A stretch of DNA of 7,843 nucleotides from Pseudomonadota bacterium (GCA_963205465.1 CAUJKG010000261.1:1-7843); one strand, 5' to 3'; counted from the first letter of the stretch, positions 1 to 6,681 are shown. Translations and numbers: made by a program. Notes: generated by a model not told the origin, from the letters alone.

Positions 1-134
1 CAGGCATCGCGCTGAAAAGCAAGCCCGCTTTCTCGGTGCAGTATCACCCCGAGGCTTCGCCGGGTCCGCGCGACTCGCGTTATCTGTTCGAGCGCTTCGC
101 GGAGTTGATGAAGCAGCATAAGCGCGCGTCATAG
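1..134 (+). CDS. carA: carbamoyl-phosphate synthase small subunit, C-terminal end (partial)
   Basis: This is the last 43 codons of the glutaminase subunit of carbamoyl-phosphate synthetase. That subunit releases ammonia from glutamine and passes it to CarB for carbamoyl phosphate synthesis, feeding arginine and pyrimidine pathways in the cytoplasm. The readable frame starts at base 3 and stops with TAG at 132-134. The visible part has the class I glutamine amidotransferase motif VQYHPEASPGPRDS; its His and Glu are the catalytic triad partners of the nucleophilic Cys, which lies upstream of the window. The ending LFERFAELM plus a short basic tail is normal for CarA. The partner carB begins at 6968 on the same strand, so the two are separated by about 6.8 kb. 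A hairpin follows six bases after the stop. Identification is firm because the motif is diagnostic and carB is nearby. Confidence 0.95.
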   Translation, partial: GIALKSKPAFSVQYHPEASPGPRDSRYLFERFAELMKQHKRAS

Positions 135-139
135 ACTAT

Positions 140-159
140 CCCTCCCCTTGCGGGGAGGG
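140..159. terminator. perfect 8-bp GC-rich hairpin between convergent carA and VOC gene
   Basis: CCCTCCCC (140-147), loop TTGC, GGGGAGGG (152-159) form a perfect 8-bp inverted repeat. It starts six bases after the carA stop and lies 34 bases before the end of the convergent VOC gene. No T-tract follows on either strand, so it is not a classical intrinsic terminator. It may instead protect 3' ends, support factor-dependent termination of both transcripts, or be a copy of a small dispersed palindrome. The structure is seen directly; the role is inferred from position. Confidence 0.5.
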
Positions 160-193
160 TAATTGGCGCAACCATCATCGGCGCTGGCGGAAC

Positions 194-604
194 CTAATAA
201 TTCTCCCACAGTCCCGGCGTCGCGAACTCCAGCAAATTCCCGTCCGGGTCGCGAAAGTAGATGCTTTCGCCACCCTTGGGCCATTTCACGCGCCCCTCGA
301 TCACCACGCCATGTTCGTCTAGCAGCTTCTCCCAATCGGCAAGCTCGTCGGCCGCGATGGCGAAGGCCATGTGCAACGGCCCCTTCCCGTCATGCGCTGG
401 AATATTGCCGATCTTCATTTCCGTATTGCGGTTGGAAGCGCCGCGCTTGAAGACCAGAAACACCGAACGCCCGACCTTATAGGCGCGCATACGCTCATCC
501 TCGAACATGACGTCGAGCATGAGCGTTCCTTCATAGAACTGGATCGCGCGCTCAATGTCGTCCACATAGACCGCCGTTTCGAGGACGCCTTCGATGGTCG
601 GCAT
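194..604 (-). CDS. VOC family (glyoxalase/dioxygenase fold) metalloenzyme
   Basis: This 136-residue protein has a single vicinal-oxygen-chelate fold: two beta-alpha-beta-beta-beta modules forming a cup for a divalent metal. The first module carries LETAVYVDDIERAIQFYEG (residues 8-26). The second has GPLHMAF (76-82) and ends with FRDPDGNLLEFATPG (117-131), the standard C-terminal VOC signature. Likely metal ligands are E9, H78 and E126; the substrate cannot be read from sequence. Members include glyoxalase I, extradiol dioxygenases and fosfomycin-modifying enzymes, and the length fits the small cytoplasmic type. The open frame extends upstream to 748, but that extension is the shadow of the preceding gene. 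The chosen ATG at 604 overlaps the TGA of that gene by one base (TGATG), and the protein then starts where VOC homologues do. It is the last gene of a three-gene minus-strand cluster. Fold call is strong, function open. Confidence 0.88.
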   Translation of the reverse strand: MPTIEGVLETAVYVDDIERAIQFYEGTLMLDVMFEDERMRAYKVGRSVFLVFKRGASNRNTEMKIGNIPAHDGKGPLHMAFAIAADELADWEKLLDEHGVVIEGRVKWPKGGESIYFRDPDGNLLEFATPGLWENY

Positions 605-837
605 CAGATCCGGTCCTGTAATCCCTTCACTCCGGACTTCTCCGCGCAGTGATCGCAACAATAGAACTTTCCATCCGCCTCCAGCCCGTGGCCGATGATG
701 CGGCAGCCGCAATGCGAACAAGACGGCGCCAGCGCCTGAATCGCGCATTCGAAACTGTCGAAGGTGAACTTCTTGCCGGAATGAACGACCTCGAAGGATT
801 TGTCGTAGTCGTTTCCGCAGGTGTGACAGGTGGCCAT
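604..837 (-). CDS. small cysteine-rich metal-binding protein (metallothionein/zinc-ribbon-like)
   Basis: This 77-residue protein has nine cysteines (residues 4, 7, 31, 40, 43, 45, 60, 61, 64). The N-terminal half, CxxCG plus a later FDSFEC, resembles a TRASH/zinc-ribbon arrangement. The second half has CSHCGC (40-45) and GKFYCCDHCAEKSG (56-69), which looks like the YYCCEAC segment of the cyanobacterial metallothionein SmtA. It has no signal peptide, so it should be cytosolic; a zinc or other soft-metal binding role is inferred. The start at 837 is favoured over an in-frame ATG nine codons upstream: AAGGAG lies six bases before it, and that Shine-Dalgarno falls inside the longer reading. The upstream secreted-protein gene ends 34 bases away, and the downstream VOC start overlaps the stop by one base. 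Its role could be metal storage, metal delivery or nucleic-acid contact; none is shown. Confidence 0.85.
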   Translation of the reverse strand: MATCHTCGNDYDKSFEVVHSGKKFTFDSFECAIQALAPSCSHCGCRIIGHGLEADGKFYCCDHCAEKSGVKGLQDRI

Positions 838-843
838 TGCATA

Positions 844-861
844 CTCCTTCTGCTGAAGGAG
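844..861 (-). promoter_or_regulatory. hairpin enclosing the ribosome binding site of the Cys-rich gene
   Basis: Read on the minus strand, CTCCTTC (861-855), loop AGCA, GAAGGAG (850-844) form a perfect 7-bp stem. The 3' arm is the Shine-Dalgarno, six bases before the ATG at 837. If it folds, the ribosome binding site is hidden. The sequence lies in the 34-bp gap between the secreted-protein gene and the Cys-rich gene. A shadow coding role is unlikely because no gene is called here. The pairing is seen directly; control of translation is inferred. Confidence 0.55.
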
Positions 862-871
862 CAACGCGACC

Positions 872-1381
872 TCAATCTCCCGGTTCCCGGCAATCTACCT
901 TGGCGTCCGGAATTGCGACGATACGCTGGGTCTGCCAGTCGAACATCCAGGCGCCCTTGATGGCGCTCGGCGTTCCATCGCCGTCCGGCTTGAACTGGGC
1001 ATAGGCGAAAACGTATTGGCCCGCGGGGGCTTCCGTTGCCGGTTTCAGGTGGCAGCCGACGGTATAGAGATCGAGGCCCTTGGGCTTTGGCGCACGGACG
1101 ACCTGCACGATCTCGAACACGCTCGAATCCGTATTCGTCTTCGCGCCGGTGTCGCGCATCAGGAGGATGACGTAGTTCTTCTTGTAGCTGCCATAGTCGA
1201 TGGCAAATCCGGTCTGCTCGCCTTTTTCGTTGAACAGAAGTGCACCCTGCTCGCTCTTATAGGCGGCAACATCGACATCGCGCTTGCCCAAGAGTTCGCT
1301 TTCGAACGCCTGCGCCGGCGCAACCGGGAAGAAGCCCGCGAGCGCCAACAGGGCCGGAAGCACCAGGACCGGAAGCCGCAT
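872..1381 (-). CDS. secreted protein of unknown function with signal peptide
   Basis: I do not recognise this 169-residue family. Residues 1-25 form a clear Sec signal peptide: a short basic start, a Leu/Ala/Phe hydrophobic core, and APAQA before FES, with cleavage expected after A25. The mature part, about 144 residues, has alternating hydrophobic strands (YVILLMRD, FEIVQVVRA, QYVFAYAQF, GAWMFDWQ) consistent with a mostly beta periplasmic domain. Only two cysteines remain (110 and 164), suitable for a disulfide. There is no lipobox, so it is soluble and exported rather than a lipoprotein. GAAGG lies upstream of the ATG at 1381. It is the first gene of the minus-strand cluster with the Cys-rich and VOC genes and is transcribed divergently from the methyltransferase across 74 bp. 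The signal peptide call is strong; the role is unknown. Confidence 0.82.
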   Translation of the reverse strand: MRLPVLVLPALLALAGFFPVAPAQAFESELLGKRDVDVAAYKSEQGALLFNEKGEQTGFAIDYGSYKKNYVILLMRDTGAKTNTDSSVFEIVQVVRAPKPKGLDLYTVGCHLKPATEAPAGQYVFAYAQFKPDGDGTPSAIKGAWMFDWQTQRIVAIPDAKVDCREPGD

Positions 1382-1455
1382 CAGGCCATCCCTTCGTGAA
1401 TCAGTGGCGCCATGCTATCCGGTCGCCCTTACCGCCGCCAATTGGTAGTCACCGC
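1382..1455. promoter_or_regulatory. divergent intergenic region, promoters presumed
   Basis: These 74 bp separate the secreted-protein gene (minus) and the methyltransferase (plus), so promoters for both directions should lie here or inside the neighbouring starts. I see no convincing -35/-10 pair. The palindrome CCAATTGG (1438-1445) lies within a TACC-N10-GGTA inverted repeat (1430-1447), only 9 bp before the methyltransferase ATG. It could be an operator, but such short dyads arise by chance. Confidence 0.25.
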
Positions 1456-2166
1456 ATGCGCGACTGGATTTCGTACTGGGATTCCGATCACCCGATTTAC
1501 GTGAACGCGCGTCATTTCGACGTGCATTACGCAAACATCGCCGACGACATCATTCGTCTGCTGCCTGGAAAAGAAGCGCGCGTGCTGGACTATGGCTGCG
1601 GCGAGGCGCTGCATGCCGACAAGATCGCAGGCCGGTGTTCGACGCTCTATCTGTGCGAAGCGGCACCGACCGTTCGCTCTCACCTACAAGAGCGGTTCGG
1701 CAAGATCGCAAACATTGCCGTCACCTCGCCGGAACAGGTCGAGGCCATGGAGCCGGAAAGCCTTGATCTGATCGTGGCGAACTCGCTCCTGCAATATCTG
1801 AAGCGCGGCGAACTGGTCGCGCTCCTGAAAGTGTGGCGCCGGCTGCTCGCGCCGGGCGGCGCGCTCGTCATCGCCGATGTCGTCGGACCGCAACAAAGCG
1901 CGATTGCGGACGCGCTTTCGCTTCTGGATTTCGCCCGCAAGAATGGCTTTCTCACCGCGGCCATCATCGGTCTGGTGAAGACCACGCTGTCGGACTACCG
2001 CAAGATCCGCGCTGAGCTGGGGCTCACCACCTACGACGAAGCGGAGATGCTGAAGCTGCTTACCGACGCCGGCTTCGATGCCGCGCGGCTGCGCCCGAAC
2101 CTCGGTCACAATCAGGGCCGCATGGCGTTCCGTGCGCAGAAGAAGGCGGCGCTGACGGATTCATAA
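1456..2166 (+). CDS. class I SAM-dependent methyltransferase
   Basis: This 236-residue cytoplasmic protein has a Rossmann-type methyltransferase core. Motif I is VLDYGCGEALHAD (43-55), which binds the methionine part of SAM. CEAA (67-70) supplies the acidic residue at the end of strand 2. SLDLIVANSLLQYL (102-115) is the post-motif segment of strand 4, and LLAPGGALVIADV (130-142) is the typical loop and strand 5 of the UbiE/type 11 group. The C-terminal part (160-220, ending near GHNQGRMAFRA) is probably a lid for the acceptor. The acceptor is unknown. ATG at 1456 gives MRDWISYWDS, which fits the family start I recall. It has only a weak ribosome binding site, and an in-frame GTG at 1396 would add 20 residues. 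It is transcribed divergently from the secreted-protein cluster and convergently with the DUF2207 operon. Class call is strong, substrate not assignable. Confidence 0.9.
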   Translation: MRDWISYWDSDHPIYVNARHFDVHYANIADDIIRLLPGKEARVLDYGCGEALHADKIAGRCSTLYLCEAAPTVRSHLQERFGKIANIAVTSPEQVEAMEPESLDLIVANSLLQYLKRGELVALLKVWRRLLAPGGALVIADVVGPQQSAIADALSLLDFARKNGFLTAAIIGLVKTTLSDYRKIRAELGLTTYDEAEMLKLLTDAGFDAARLRPNLGHNQGRMAFRAQKKAALTDS

Positions 2167-2167
2167 T

Positions 2168-2215
2168 CCTCATCCCGAGGAGCGAGTGCTTCGCACTCGA
2201 GTCTCAAAGGATGAG
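2168..2215. repeat. palindromic intergenic repeat at a convergent junction
   Basis: Outer arms CTCATCC (2169-2175) and GGATGAG (2209-2215) pair perfectly. Inside them CGAGTGC (2183-2189), loop TTC, GCACTCG (2193-2199) form a second perfect 7-bp hairpin, with a short GAG/CTC pairing (2177-2179/2203-2205) between the two. The whole sits one base past the methyltransferase stop and ends nine bases before the stop of the convergent DUF2207-B gene. The layout CTCATCC..GAGGAG..hairpin..GTCTC..GGATGAG matches dispersed palindromes I know from Bradyrhizobium-type genomes. It probably also ends or protects both transcripts. No T-tract follows. Confidence 0.7.
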
Positions 2216-2224
2216 ACGCGATTA

Positions 2225-4183
2225 TCACCACCCGCTGCCGCCGCCTCCGCCGCCGCCCCCGCCCGATGAGCCGCCGCTGAAGCTGCTGCTGGAACTGCTC
2301 GAATCCGAAGAGCCGCTGTAGCTCGAACTCGTGCCGGGCGCTGTGGAGGATGACGCCACCACGGTCGTCAGACTCGAAGAGACCGCGCTCGTCACGTTGC
2401 CCAGATCCTGCGTTACGTCGCGATCGCCGGAATACCAACCGGAGAAAGCCGTCGCCGTGGCTGCTGCTGTGGCAGGCCCGAGCGCCGCGGCCGCAAGCAC
2501 GTTCCTGAATTTCGCCGCCCAGGAAGTCTCGACGTCGAGCGCGATGGCATAAGGCAACATCCGCTCGAACAGTTCCGGCGTTTTCTCCGGCGGGTTGAAG
2601 GCTTCGAGCCTCGCGCTTTCATCCGCCGTGCTCAGATACACACGCAAGCCTTCGATATGATCCAGCGCCTTGCGGCCTTCCTTGGTCGGCGCCTGCATCC
2701 ATTCGAGATAAAACGCGCAAAGCATGGTGGACGCGAAAGCGCAGATCGTCGGGATCAGTTCGAGATAGCCATCGACGCTGATTGCGACATACCAAAGCCC
2801 GAGCGCCGCCGGAAGAATGCCGAAAAGGACGCCAACGCCGATCAGGAAGCCCTTGCCCTCGCGCGAGGTGAAACCATTGTTCAGGGCAAAAGACGCAAGC
2901 AGCAGAGGCAGGATCGGAAGCAGCGTCCCAATGAAGGCGTCGGTCGCATAGCGGCTCGGGAATTGCAGCACGATCCCGGCGAGACAGAACACCGCCGCGA
3001 TAAAGGTGAACAGGAGTCCCAGCCACCACTTGCCGTAGTTGTCGCGAAAATATCCATCGTAAGCGCGCTGAAGTCTCTCCTTCAGCGCCGTGTTCGCACC
3101 GCCGACGCGAATATGGTTCTCACGCTTCAGCTCGATCGACCTGTGCTTTTCCTTCGGAAAGAAATGCCGCTTGATCGCCTCTTCTTCGTCTTTGAGCGGC
3201 TTGCCGCCGTCGCGACGCTGCAGCGTGGTGACGCCGCCCTCTTCCTTGATCGTCACATGTCCTTTCACCGCCAGTTCGACGATCGCCGCGGTGAAGGTCT
3301 TGTTGTCGTAGCTGTTGTGGCGGTCGACATAGCGCATGGCGGCGGCGGACATTTCCGGCGGCGCCGCGAATAGCGGGATGATCGTGCCCTTCGCCGGATC
3401 GCGGCCATAGCGCAGCCATTGATAGAGGAAATAGAAAAACACCAACGCGAAGCCGATCACCGATAGCGAAATCGCGATGTTGTCGAAGAAGAGATAGACG
3501 GCGCGCAGATAAGCGCCCGGCGGCGACACGATGCCCTTCTGCCAGGCGATGGAGATCGTCAGCCCGTTCCGCGGCAAAAGCTGCTTTGTCGTGCGAAAGA
3601 CGATGACGTTTCCGTTCTCGCCCACGATCCGCGCGTCAGTGCCCTTCTCTCCCTGCGCGCCGGTATAGAAGGCGCGCGCCTGAATCTGCGCGCCAGCAGG
3701 CAGACGGATCGTCGCGACCGCGTTTTCGATGGCGAAAGTCCAGCCGTTACCGGTCACGTTCCAGTAGAGTTCGTCGAAGTCCTGGAAGAAGCCGATCTGC
3801 CGGGTCGTGCGATACTTGATCGTGTAGGTATGCAGTCCCCGCGGCAACAGTACCGCACCGCTACCGATACGGATGCGCTTGCCGTTATCGAGATACTCGA
3901 TCGCATAAGGCTCTTTCTGACCGTTGCGCTCGACCGAAAGCACATCGAAGCCGACGACGACACGTCGCCCGCCCGGCAGCACATAGCTGGTCGGAAAATC
4001 GCGTAAGATTCCGCGCCGGATTTCCAGCCGCTCCGCCTGCACCGTGATGCTTTCGGTGACGAGCAGGTCACCGTTCGGCTGCACGTCGACGTCGCTTACG
4101 AAATTTTGGATCAGTTCCGCGCAATGCGCGGCGCCCGAAAGCGCCACGCACAGAAACAGGGCAACGAGAACGCGCTGGATCAT
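2225..4183 (-). CDS. DUF2207/YciQ-type membrane protein, paralogue B
   Basis: This 652-residue protein belongs to the DUF2207 (YciQ-like) family; its biochemical function is unknown. Residues 1-22 are a signal peptide. Residues 24-220 are the periplasmic DUF2207 beta domain, with ITVQAERLEIRRGILRDFPT and RTTRQIGFF..FDELYWNVTGNGW. A membrane segment follows at about 232-256 and ends in WLRYGRDP. Residues 260-385 look cytoplasmic. Four further membrane segments lie near 386-406, 415-435, 446-468 and 474-494. A conserved TPELFERMLPYAIALDVE segment (535-552) precedes a Ser-rich, then poly-Gly, tail ending in GW. The AHC at the signal end is not a lipobox. The ATG at 4183 lies 24 bp after the stop of paralogue A and lacks a visible Shine-Dalgarno, so translation may depend on upstream ribosomes. 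It is last in the lemA operon and converges with the methyltransferase. Confidence 0.9.
   Translation of the reverse strand: MIQRVLVALFLCVALSGAAHCAELIQNFVSDVDVQPNGDLLVTESITVQAERLEIRRGILRDFPTSYVLPGGRRVVVGFDVLSVERNGQKEPYAIEYLDNGKRIRIGSGAVLLPRGLHTYTIKYRTTRQIGFFQDFDELYWNVTGNGWTFAIENAVATIRLPAGAQIQARAFYTGAQGEKGTDARIVGENGNVIVFRTTKQLLPRNGLTISIAWQKGIVSPPGAYLRAVYLFFDNIAISLSVIGFALVFFYFLYQWLRYGRDPAKGTIIPLFAAPPEMSAAAMRYVDRHNSYDNKTFTAAIVELAVKGHVTIKEEGGVTTLQRRDGGKPLKDEEEAIKRHFFPKEKHRSIELKRENHIRVGGANTALKERLQRAYDGYFRDNYGKWWLGLLFTFIAAVFCLAGIVLQFPSRYATDAFIGTLLPILPLLLASFALNNGFTSREGKGFLIGVGVLFGILPAALGLWYVAISVDGYLELIPTICAFASTMLCAFYLEWMQAPTKEGRKALDHIEGLRVYLSTADESARLEAFNPPEKTPELFERMLPYAIALDVETSWAAKFRNVLAAAALGPATAAATATAFSGWYSGDRDVTQDLGNVTSAVSSSLTTVVASSSTAPGTSSSYSGSSDSSSSSSSFSGGSSGGGGGGGGGSGW
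2228..2344 (-). repeat. Ser-rich and poly-Gly C-terminal tail of DUF2207-B
   Basis: Codons 614-652 encode STAPG, then a Ser-rich stretch, then nine consecutive glycines (641-649) and SGW. Glycine codons are mixed (GGC, GGA, GGG) rather than a pure triplet run, so the tail looks selected at protein level. The Ser-rich part is 12 residues longer than in paralogue A. Similar Gly-rich ends with a terminal aromatic residue are familiar from DUF2207 and TPM-domain proteins. Confidence 0.8.
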
Positions 4184-4207
4184 CGCGTCGAAGCGCGAAC
4201 GGCGCGG

Positions 4208-6103
4208 CTACCAGCCACCGCCACCGCCGCCACCACCGCCGCCGCCGGAAGAACCGCTACCCGAAGAACCGCTGCTCGAGCCCGGCGCGGTCGAAGCCGA
4301 GGAGATTGCGGAAGCGACCGCACTGCCGAGATGGCTGGAAAAGCCTGCCGGATCACGGCTCCAGTCGCGCTGGCCGTGATACCAGGCGTAGCCCGCCGCT
4401 CCCGCCGCGGCTGCCGCCGCCAGCACGCCCGCGAACTTCTTGCCCCATTCGTTCTCGACATCGAGCGCGATGGCATAGGGGAGAAACTTCTCGAACAATT
4501 CCGGCGTCTTCTTCGGCGGATGCAGGGCGTTGAGGCGGTCTTCTTCGGCCACGCCGAGATACTCGCGAAAGCCCGCGATCTGGTCGCGGATATGCTGCCC
4601 TTCGCGGCTCGGGGCCTTCAGCCAGCTGAAACCGGCGAAAGCCAGCGAACCGAGGATCGCCGCGGTCAGTGCCGGTATCATCAGGTTCAGATTGATGCCG
4701 GCATTGATGTAGACGAGCCCGAGGGCGGCGATAATGCCGATGATCCACATCGCCGCCCCGCCGATCAGCGCAAAATTCGGCCGGCGGTGAGAGCTTGCGC
4801 CCGCGATGAAAATTGAAGTCCCGATCCCGCACACGATCGCGGCAATGACCACGGCGAAGATTCCTAAATCTGCCTGACCGCCGCTCTTTGTGCTACTGAG
4901 GGCATAGATGCAGACGCCGACGGCGATCACCATGAGGAAGAAGCCGAGGAACGACCAGCCGAAATTATTGTTGAACAGCTTGCCCGCGTAGAGGCCGTGC
5001 AGCTTGGTTTCGAGTGCGCTTTTGGCAGCGCCGACGACCGCATGATTTTCCTGCTTGAGTTCGACGGTCCTGCTTTGTGCAAACAACTGCCTGCGCATCT
5101 CGTCTTCGGGCTCGGAAAGCGGAAGGTTGCCCTCTTTCAGCATCACGCGGGAGGTGGATGAACTTTCCGAAAGCGTCAGATGCCCCTTCACGCCGAGATT
5201 GACGATGGCCGCCGTGAACGCGCGATTGTCGAAACTGAGCCGGTCCAGATAGCGCACCTCCGCAGGCGACATATTATTCGGTGGCGAGAACAGCGGGATG
5301 ATGGTGCCGGGGGCCGGATCGCGGCCCACGCGCGACCAGGTCGAAAGATAGAATAGCCCCACGCCAAGAAGACCGATCAGCGACGCAAGGATCGGCAGGT
5401 TGTCCTGCAGGAAATAGGCGGCCTGTTGCACCCCACTCGGCGGCGCGACGATCCCCTTCTGCCAGGCGACCGCCACGGTCAGCCCTTCATAAGGTGAAAG
5501 CCGCCGCGTCGTGCGCCAGACGATACGGTTATCGCTTTGCTCCACGACGCGGGCATCCTTGCCGGTGGCACCTTGCGGCCCGGTGTAAAGCGCGTTCTGT
5601 CCGATCTGCGCGCCTTGCGGCAGCGTGACCCGCGCTTCCGCGGTGTCGATGGCGAAATTCCAGCCGTTGCCGGTCGCGTTCCAATAAAGCTCGTCGAACT
5701 TGTCGAAGAAGCCGATCTGCCGCGTGGTGCGATAACGGATCGCATAAACATGTTGCCCGCGCGGTATAATGACATCGGCGCGGCCGATGCGCGTGCGCAC
5801 GCCGTTCGAATAACTTTCCGTGGTGTAATTCTCGGGTTGGCCGTTGCGCGTCACCGAGATCACATCGAAGCCGACAATGATGTTGGTGCCGTCCGAGCGG
5901 CGGCGATAGCTCGTGGGGAAGTCGCGGAAGATGCCACGGCGGAACTGGTTGCCCTCGGCCTGGATCGTGATGGTTTCGGTGACGTCGAGATCGCCGTTCT
6001 GTTGCACGCGCACATCGCTGATGAAGCTGACAATGCGCTCCTGCGCGAAAGCGGAAACCTGCGCAGCGAGAAAGACGAAGGCTGCGAGCAATAGACGGCG
6101 CAT
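4208..6103 (-). CDS. DUF2207/YciQ-type membrane protein, paralogue A
   Basis: This 631-residue tandem paralogue of the downstream gene has the same layout. Signal peptide 1-20 is cut near AFA/QE. The periplasmic DUF2207 domain spans about 22-222. A first membrane segment (235-256) ends in WSRVGRDP. A cytoplasmic part covers 260-380. Four more membrane segments lie near 383-402, 412-436, 444-467 and 473-492. TPELFEKFLPYAIALDVE (533-550) and a Ser/Gly tail with 11 glycines and a final Trp close the protein. By hand count, 28 of 40 residues at 121-160 match paralogue B without gaps. Of two ATGs in ATGATCATG, the second (6103) is chosen because GGGGAG (6116-6111) is seven bases away. The first (6109) is one base away but overlaps the lemA TGA and would add Met-Ile. 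The frame stays open to 6814 across lemA, which is a shadow. Function unknown; likely acts with LemA at the membrane. Confidence 0.9.
   Translation of the reverse strand: MRRLLLAAFVFLAAQVSAFAQERIVSFISDVRVQQNGDLDVTETITIQAEGNQFRRGIFRDFPTSYRRRSDGTNIIVGFDVISVTRNGQPENYTTESYSNGVRTRIGRADVIIPRGQHVYAIRYRTTRQIGFFDKFDELYWNATGNGWNFAIDTAEARVTLPQGAQIGQNALYTGPQGATGKDARVVEQSDNRIVWRTTRRLSPYEGLTVAVAWQKGIVAPPSGVQQAAYFLQDNLPILASLIGLLGVGLFYLSTWSRVGRDPAPGTIIPLFSPPNNMSPAEVRYLDRLSFDNRAFTAAIVNLGVKGHLTLSESSSTSRVMLKEGNLPLSEPEDEMRRQLFAQSRTVELKQENHAVVGAAKSALETKLHGLYAGKLFNNNFGWSFLGFFLMVIAVGVCIYALSSTKSGGQADLGIFAVVIAAIVCGIGTSIFIAGASSHRRPNFALIGGAAMWIIGIIAALGLVYINAGINLNLMIPALTAAILGSLAFAGFSWLKAPSREGQHIRDQIAGFREYLGVAEEDRLNALHPPKKTPELFEKFLPYAIALDVENEWGKKFAGVLAAAAAAGAAGYAWYHGQRDWSRDPAGFSSHLGSAVASAISSASTAPGSSSGSSGSGSSGGGGGGGGGGGW
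4211..4291 (-). repeat. Ser/Gly and poly-Gly C-terminal tail of DUF2207-A
   Basis: Codons 605-631 encode TAPG, a Ser/Gly mix, eleven consecutive glycines (620-630) and a terminal Trp. Glycine codons mix GGC and GGT. With the tail of paralogue B this forms a pair of similar direct repeats about 2 kb apart, a plausible site for recombination or gene conversion between the copies. Confidence 0.8.
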
Positions 6104-6105
6104 GA

Positions 6106-6681
6106 TCATGCTCCCCGCTGGAACGAGATATTCGGGTTCGCGGCCTGCGAACGATCGTCGAGCTCGAAGAACGGCTGCTCGGAAAATCCGAACGGCTTCG
6201 CAATCAGAAGCTCGGGGAAGGACTGAATCGAGATGTTCAGGTTGCGCACCGCGCCGTTGTAGTAGCGCCGCGCGAATTGCAGCTGCTCCTCGATCTCGGA
6301 GAGCTGCTCCTGCAATTTGAGAAAATTCTCGTTGGCCTTGAGCTGCGGATAGGCTTCCGCGACCGCGATCAGCCGCCCCACCGCCGAGCCGAGCTGCTGG
6401 GTCGCCTGTGCGTTTTGCGCGACATTGCCCTGCGCCTGCGCGTCGATGCTCATAGCCCGCTTGGCGGTGACCTCTTCGAGCAGCGTGCGCTCGTGAGTCG
6501 CATAGCCTTTCACCGTCTCGACGAGGGCCGGCACGAGGTCGGTGCGGCGCTTCAACTGCACGTCGATCCCGCTCCAGGCCTCGCGCACCACGTTGCGCTG
6601 GCGCACGAGCCGGTTGAACACGATAACGATGTAAATGAGTACGGCGGCGATGACGCCGTAGGCGAGCCAGTCCCAGCGCAT
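6106..6681 (-). CDS. lemA: LemA family membrane protein
   Basis: This 191-residue protein has the full LemA layout. A single N-terminal membrane anchor spans about residues 7-23 with almost no preceding tail. It is followed by a long-helical domain with NVVREAWSGIDVQLKRRTDLV (30-50), PALVETVKGYATHE (51-64), the AYPQLKANENFLKLQEQLSE region (110-129) and RRYYNGAVRNLNISIQSFP (138-156), ending in PFGFSEQPFFE. LemA proteins are widespread and lack an agreed biochemical role; they often sit beside DUF2207, TPM-domain or HtpX genes. The start at 6681 is supported by AAGGAAGG (6696-6689) seven bases upstream. Its TGA overlaps an ATG of the following DUF2207-A gene. It is the first gene of the operon and divergent from carB. 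The name lemA is by family, not by demonstrated equivalence. Confidence 0.94.
   Translation of the reverse strand: MRWDWLAYGVIAAVLIYIVIVFNRLVRQRNVVREAWSGIDVQLKRRTDLVPALVETVKGYATHERTLLEEVTAKRAMSIDAQAQGNVAQNAQATQQLGSAVGRLIAVAEAYPQLKANENFLKLQEQLSEIEEQLQFARRYYNGAVRNLNISIQSFPELLIAKPFGFSEQPFFELDDRSQAANPNISFQRGA

Noticed and set aside
605..748. 48-residue N-terminal extension of the VOC protein
   Set aside because: It overlaps the Cys-rich coding region in another frame, and the VOC domain starts at once after the ATG at 604.
1240..1455. 72-residue upstream extension of the methyltransferase
   Set aside because: It overlaps the antisense secreted-protein gene and has Arg/Pro/His-rich shadow composition. 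Only the 20-residue GTG extension from 1396 remains a minor alternative.
4163..4183. Lipoprotein signal at the start of DUF2207-B (Cys21)
   Set aside because: The residue before Cys is His, which does not fit a lipobox. An ordinary signal peptide explains it better.
4106..4816. Long plus-strand frames opposite the DUF2207 genes (for example 2657-3373 and 4106-4816)
   Set aside because: Arg/Ala-rich antisense shadows of high-GC coding sequence without domains or ribosome binding sites.
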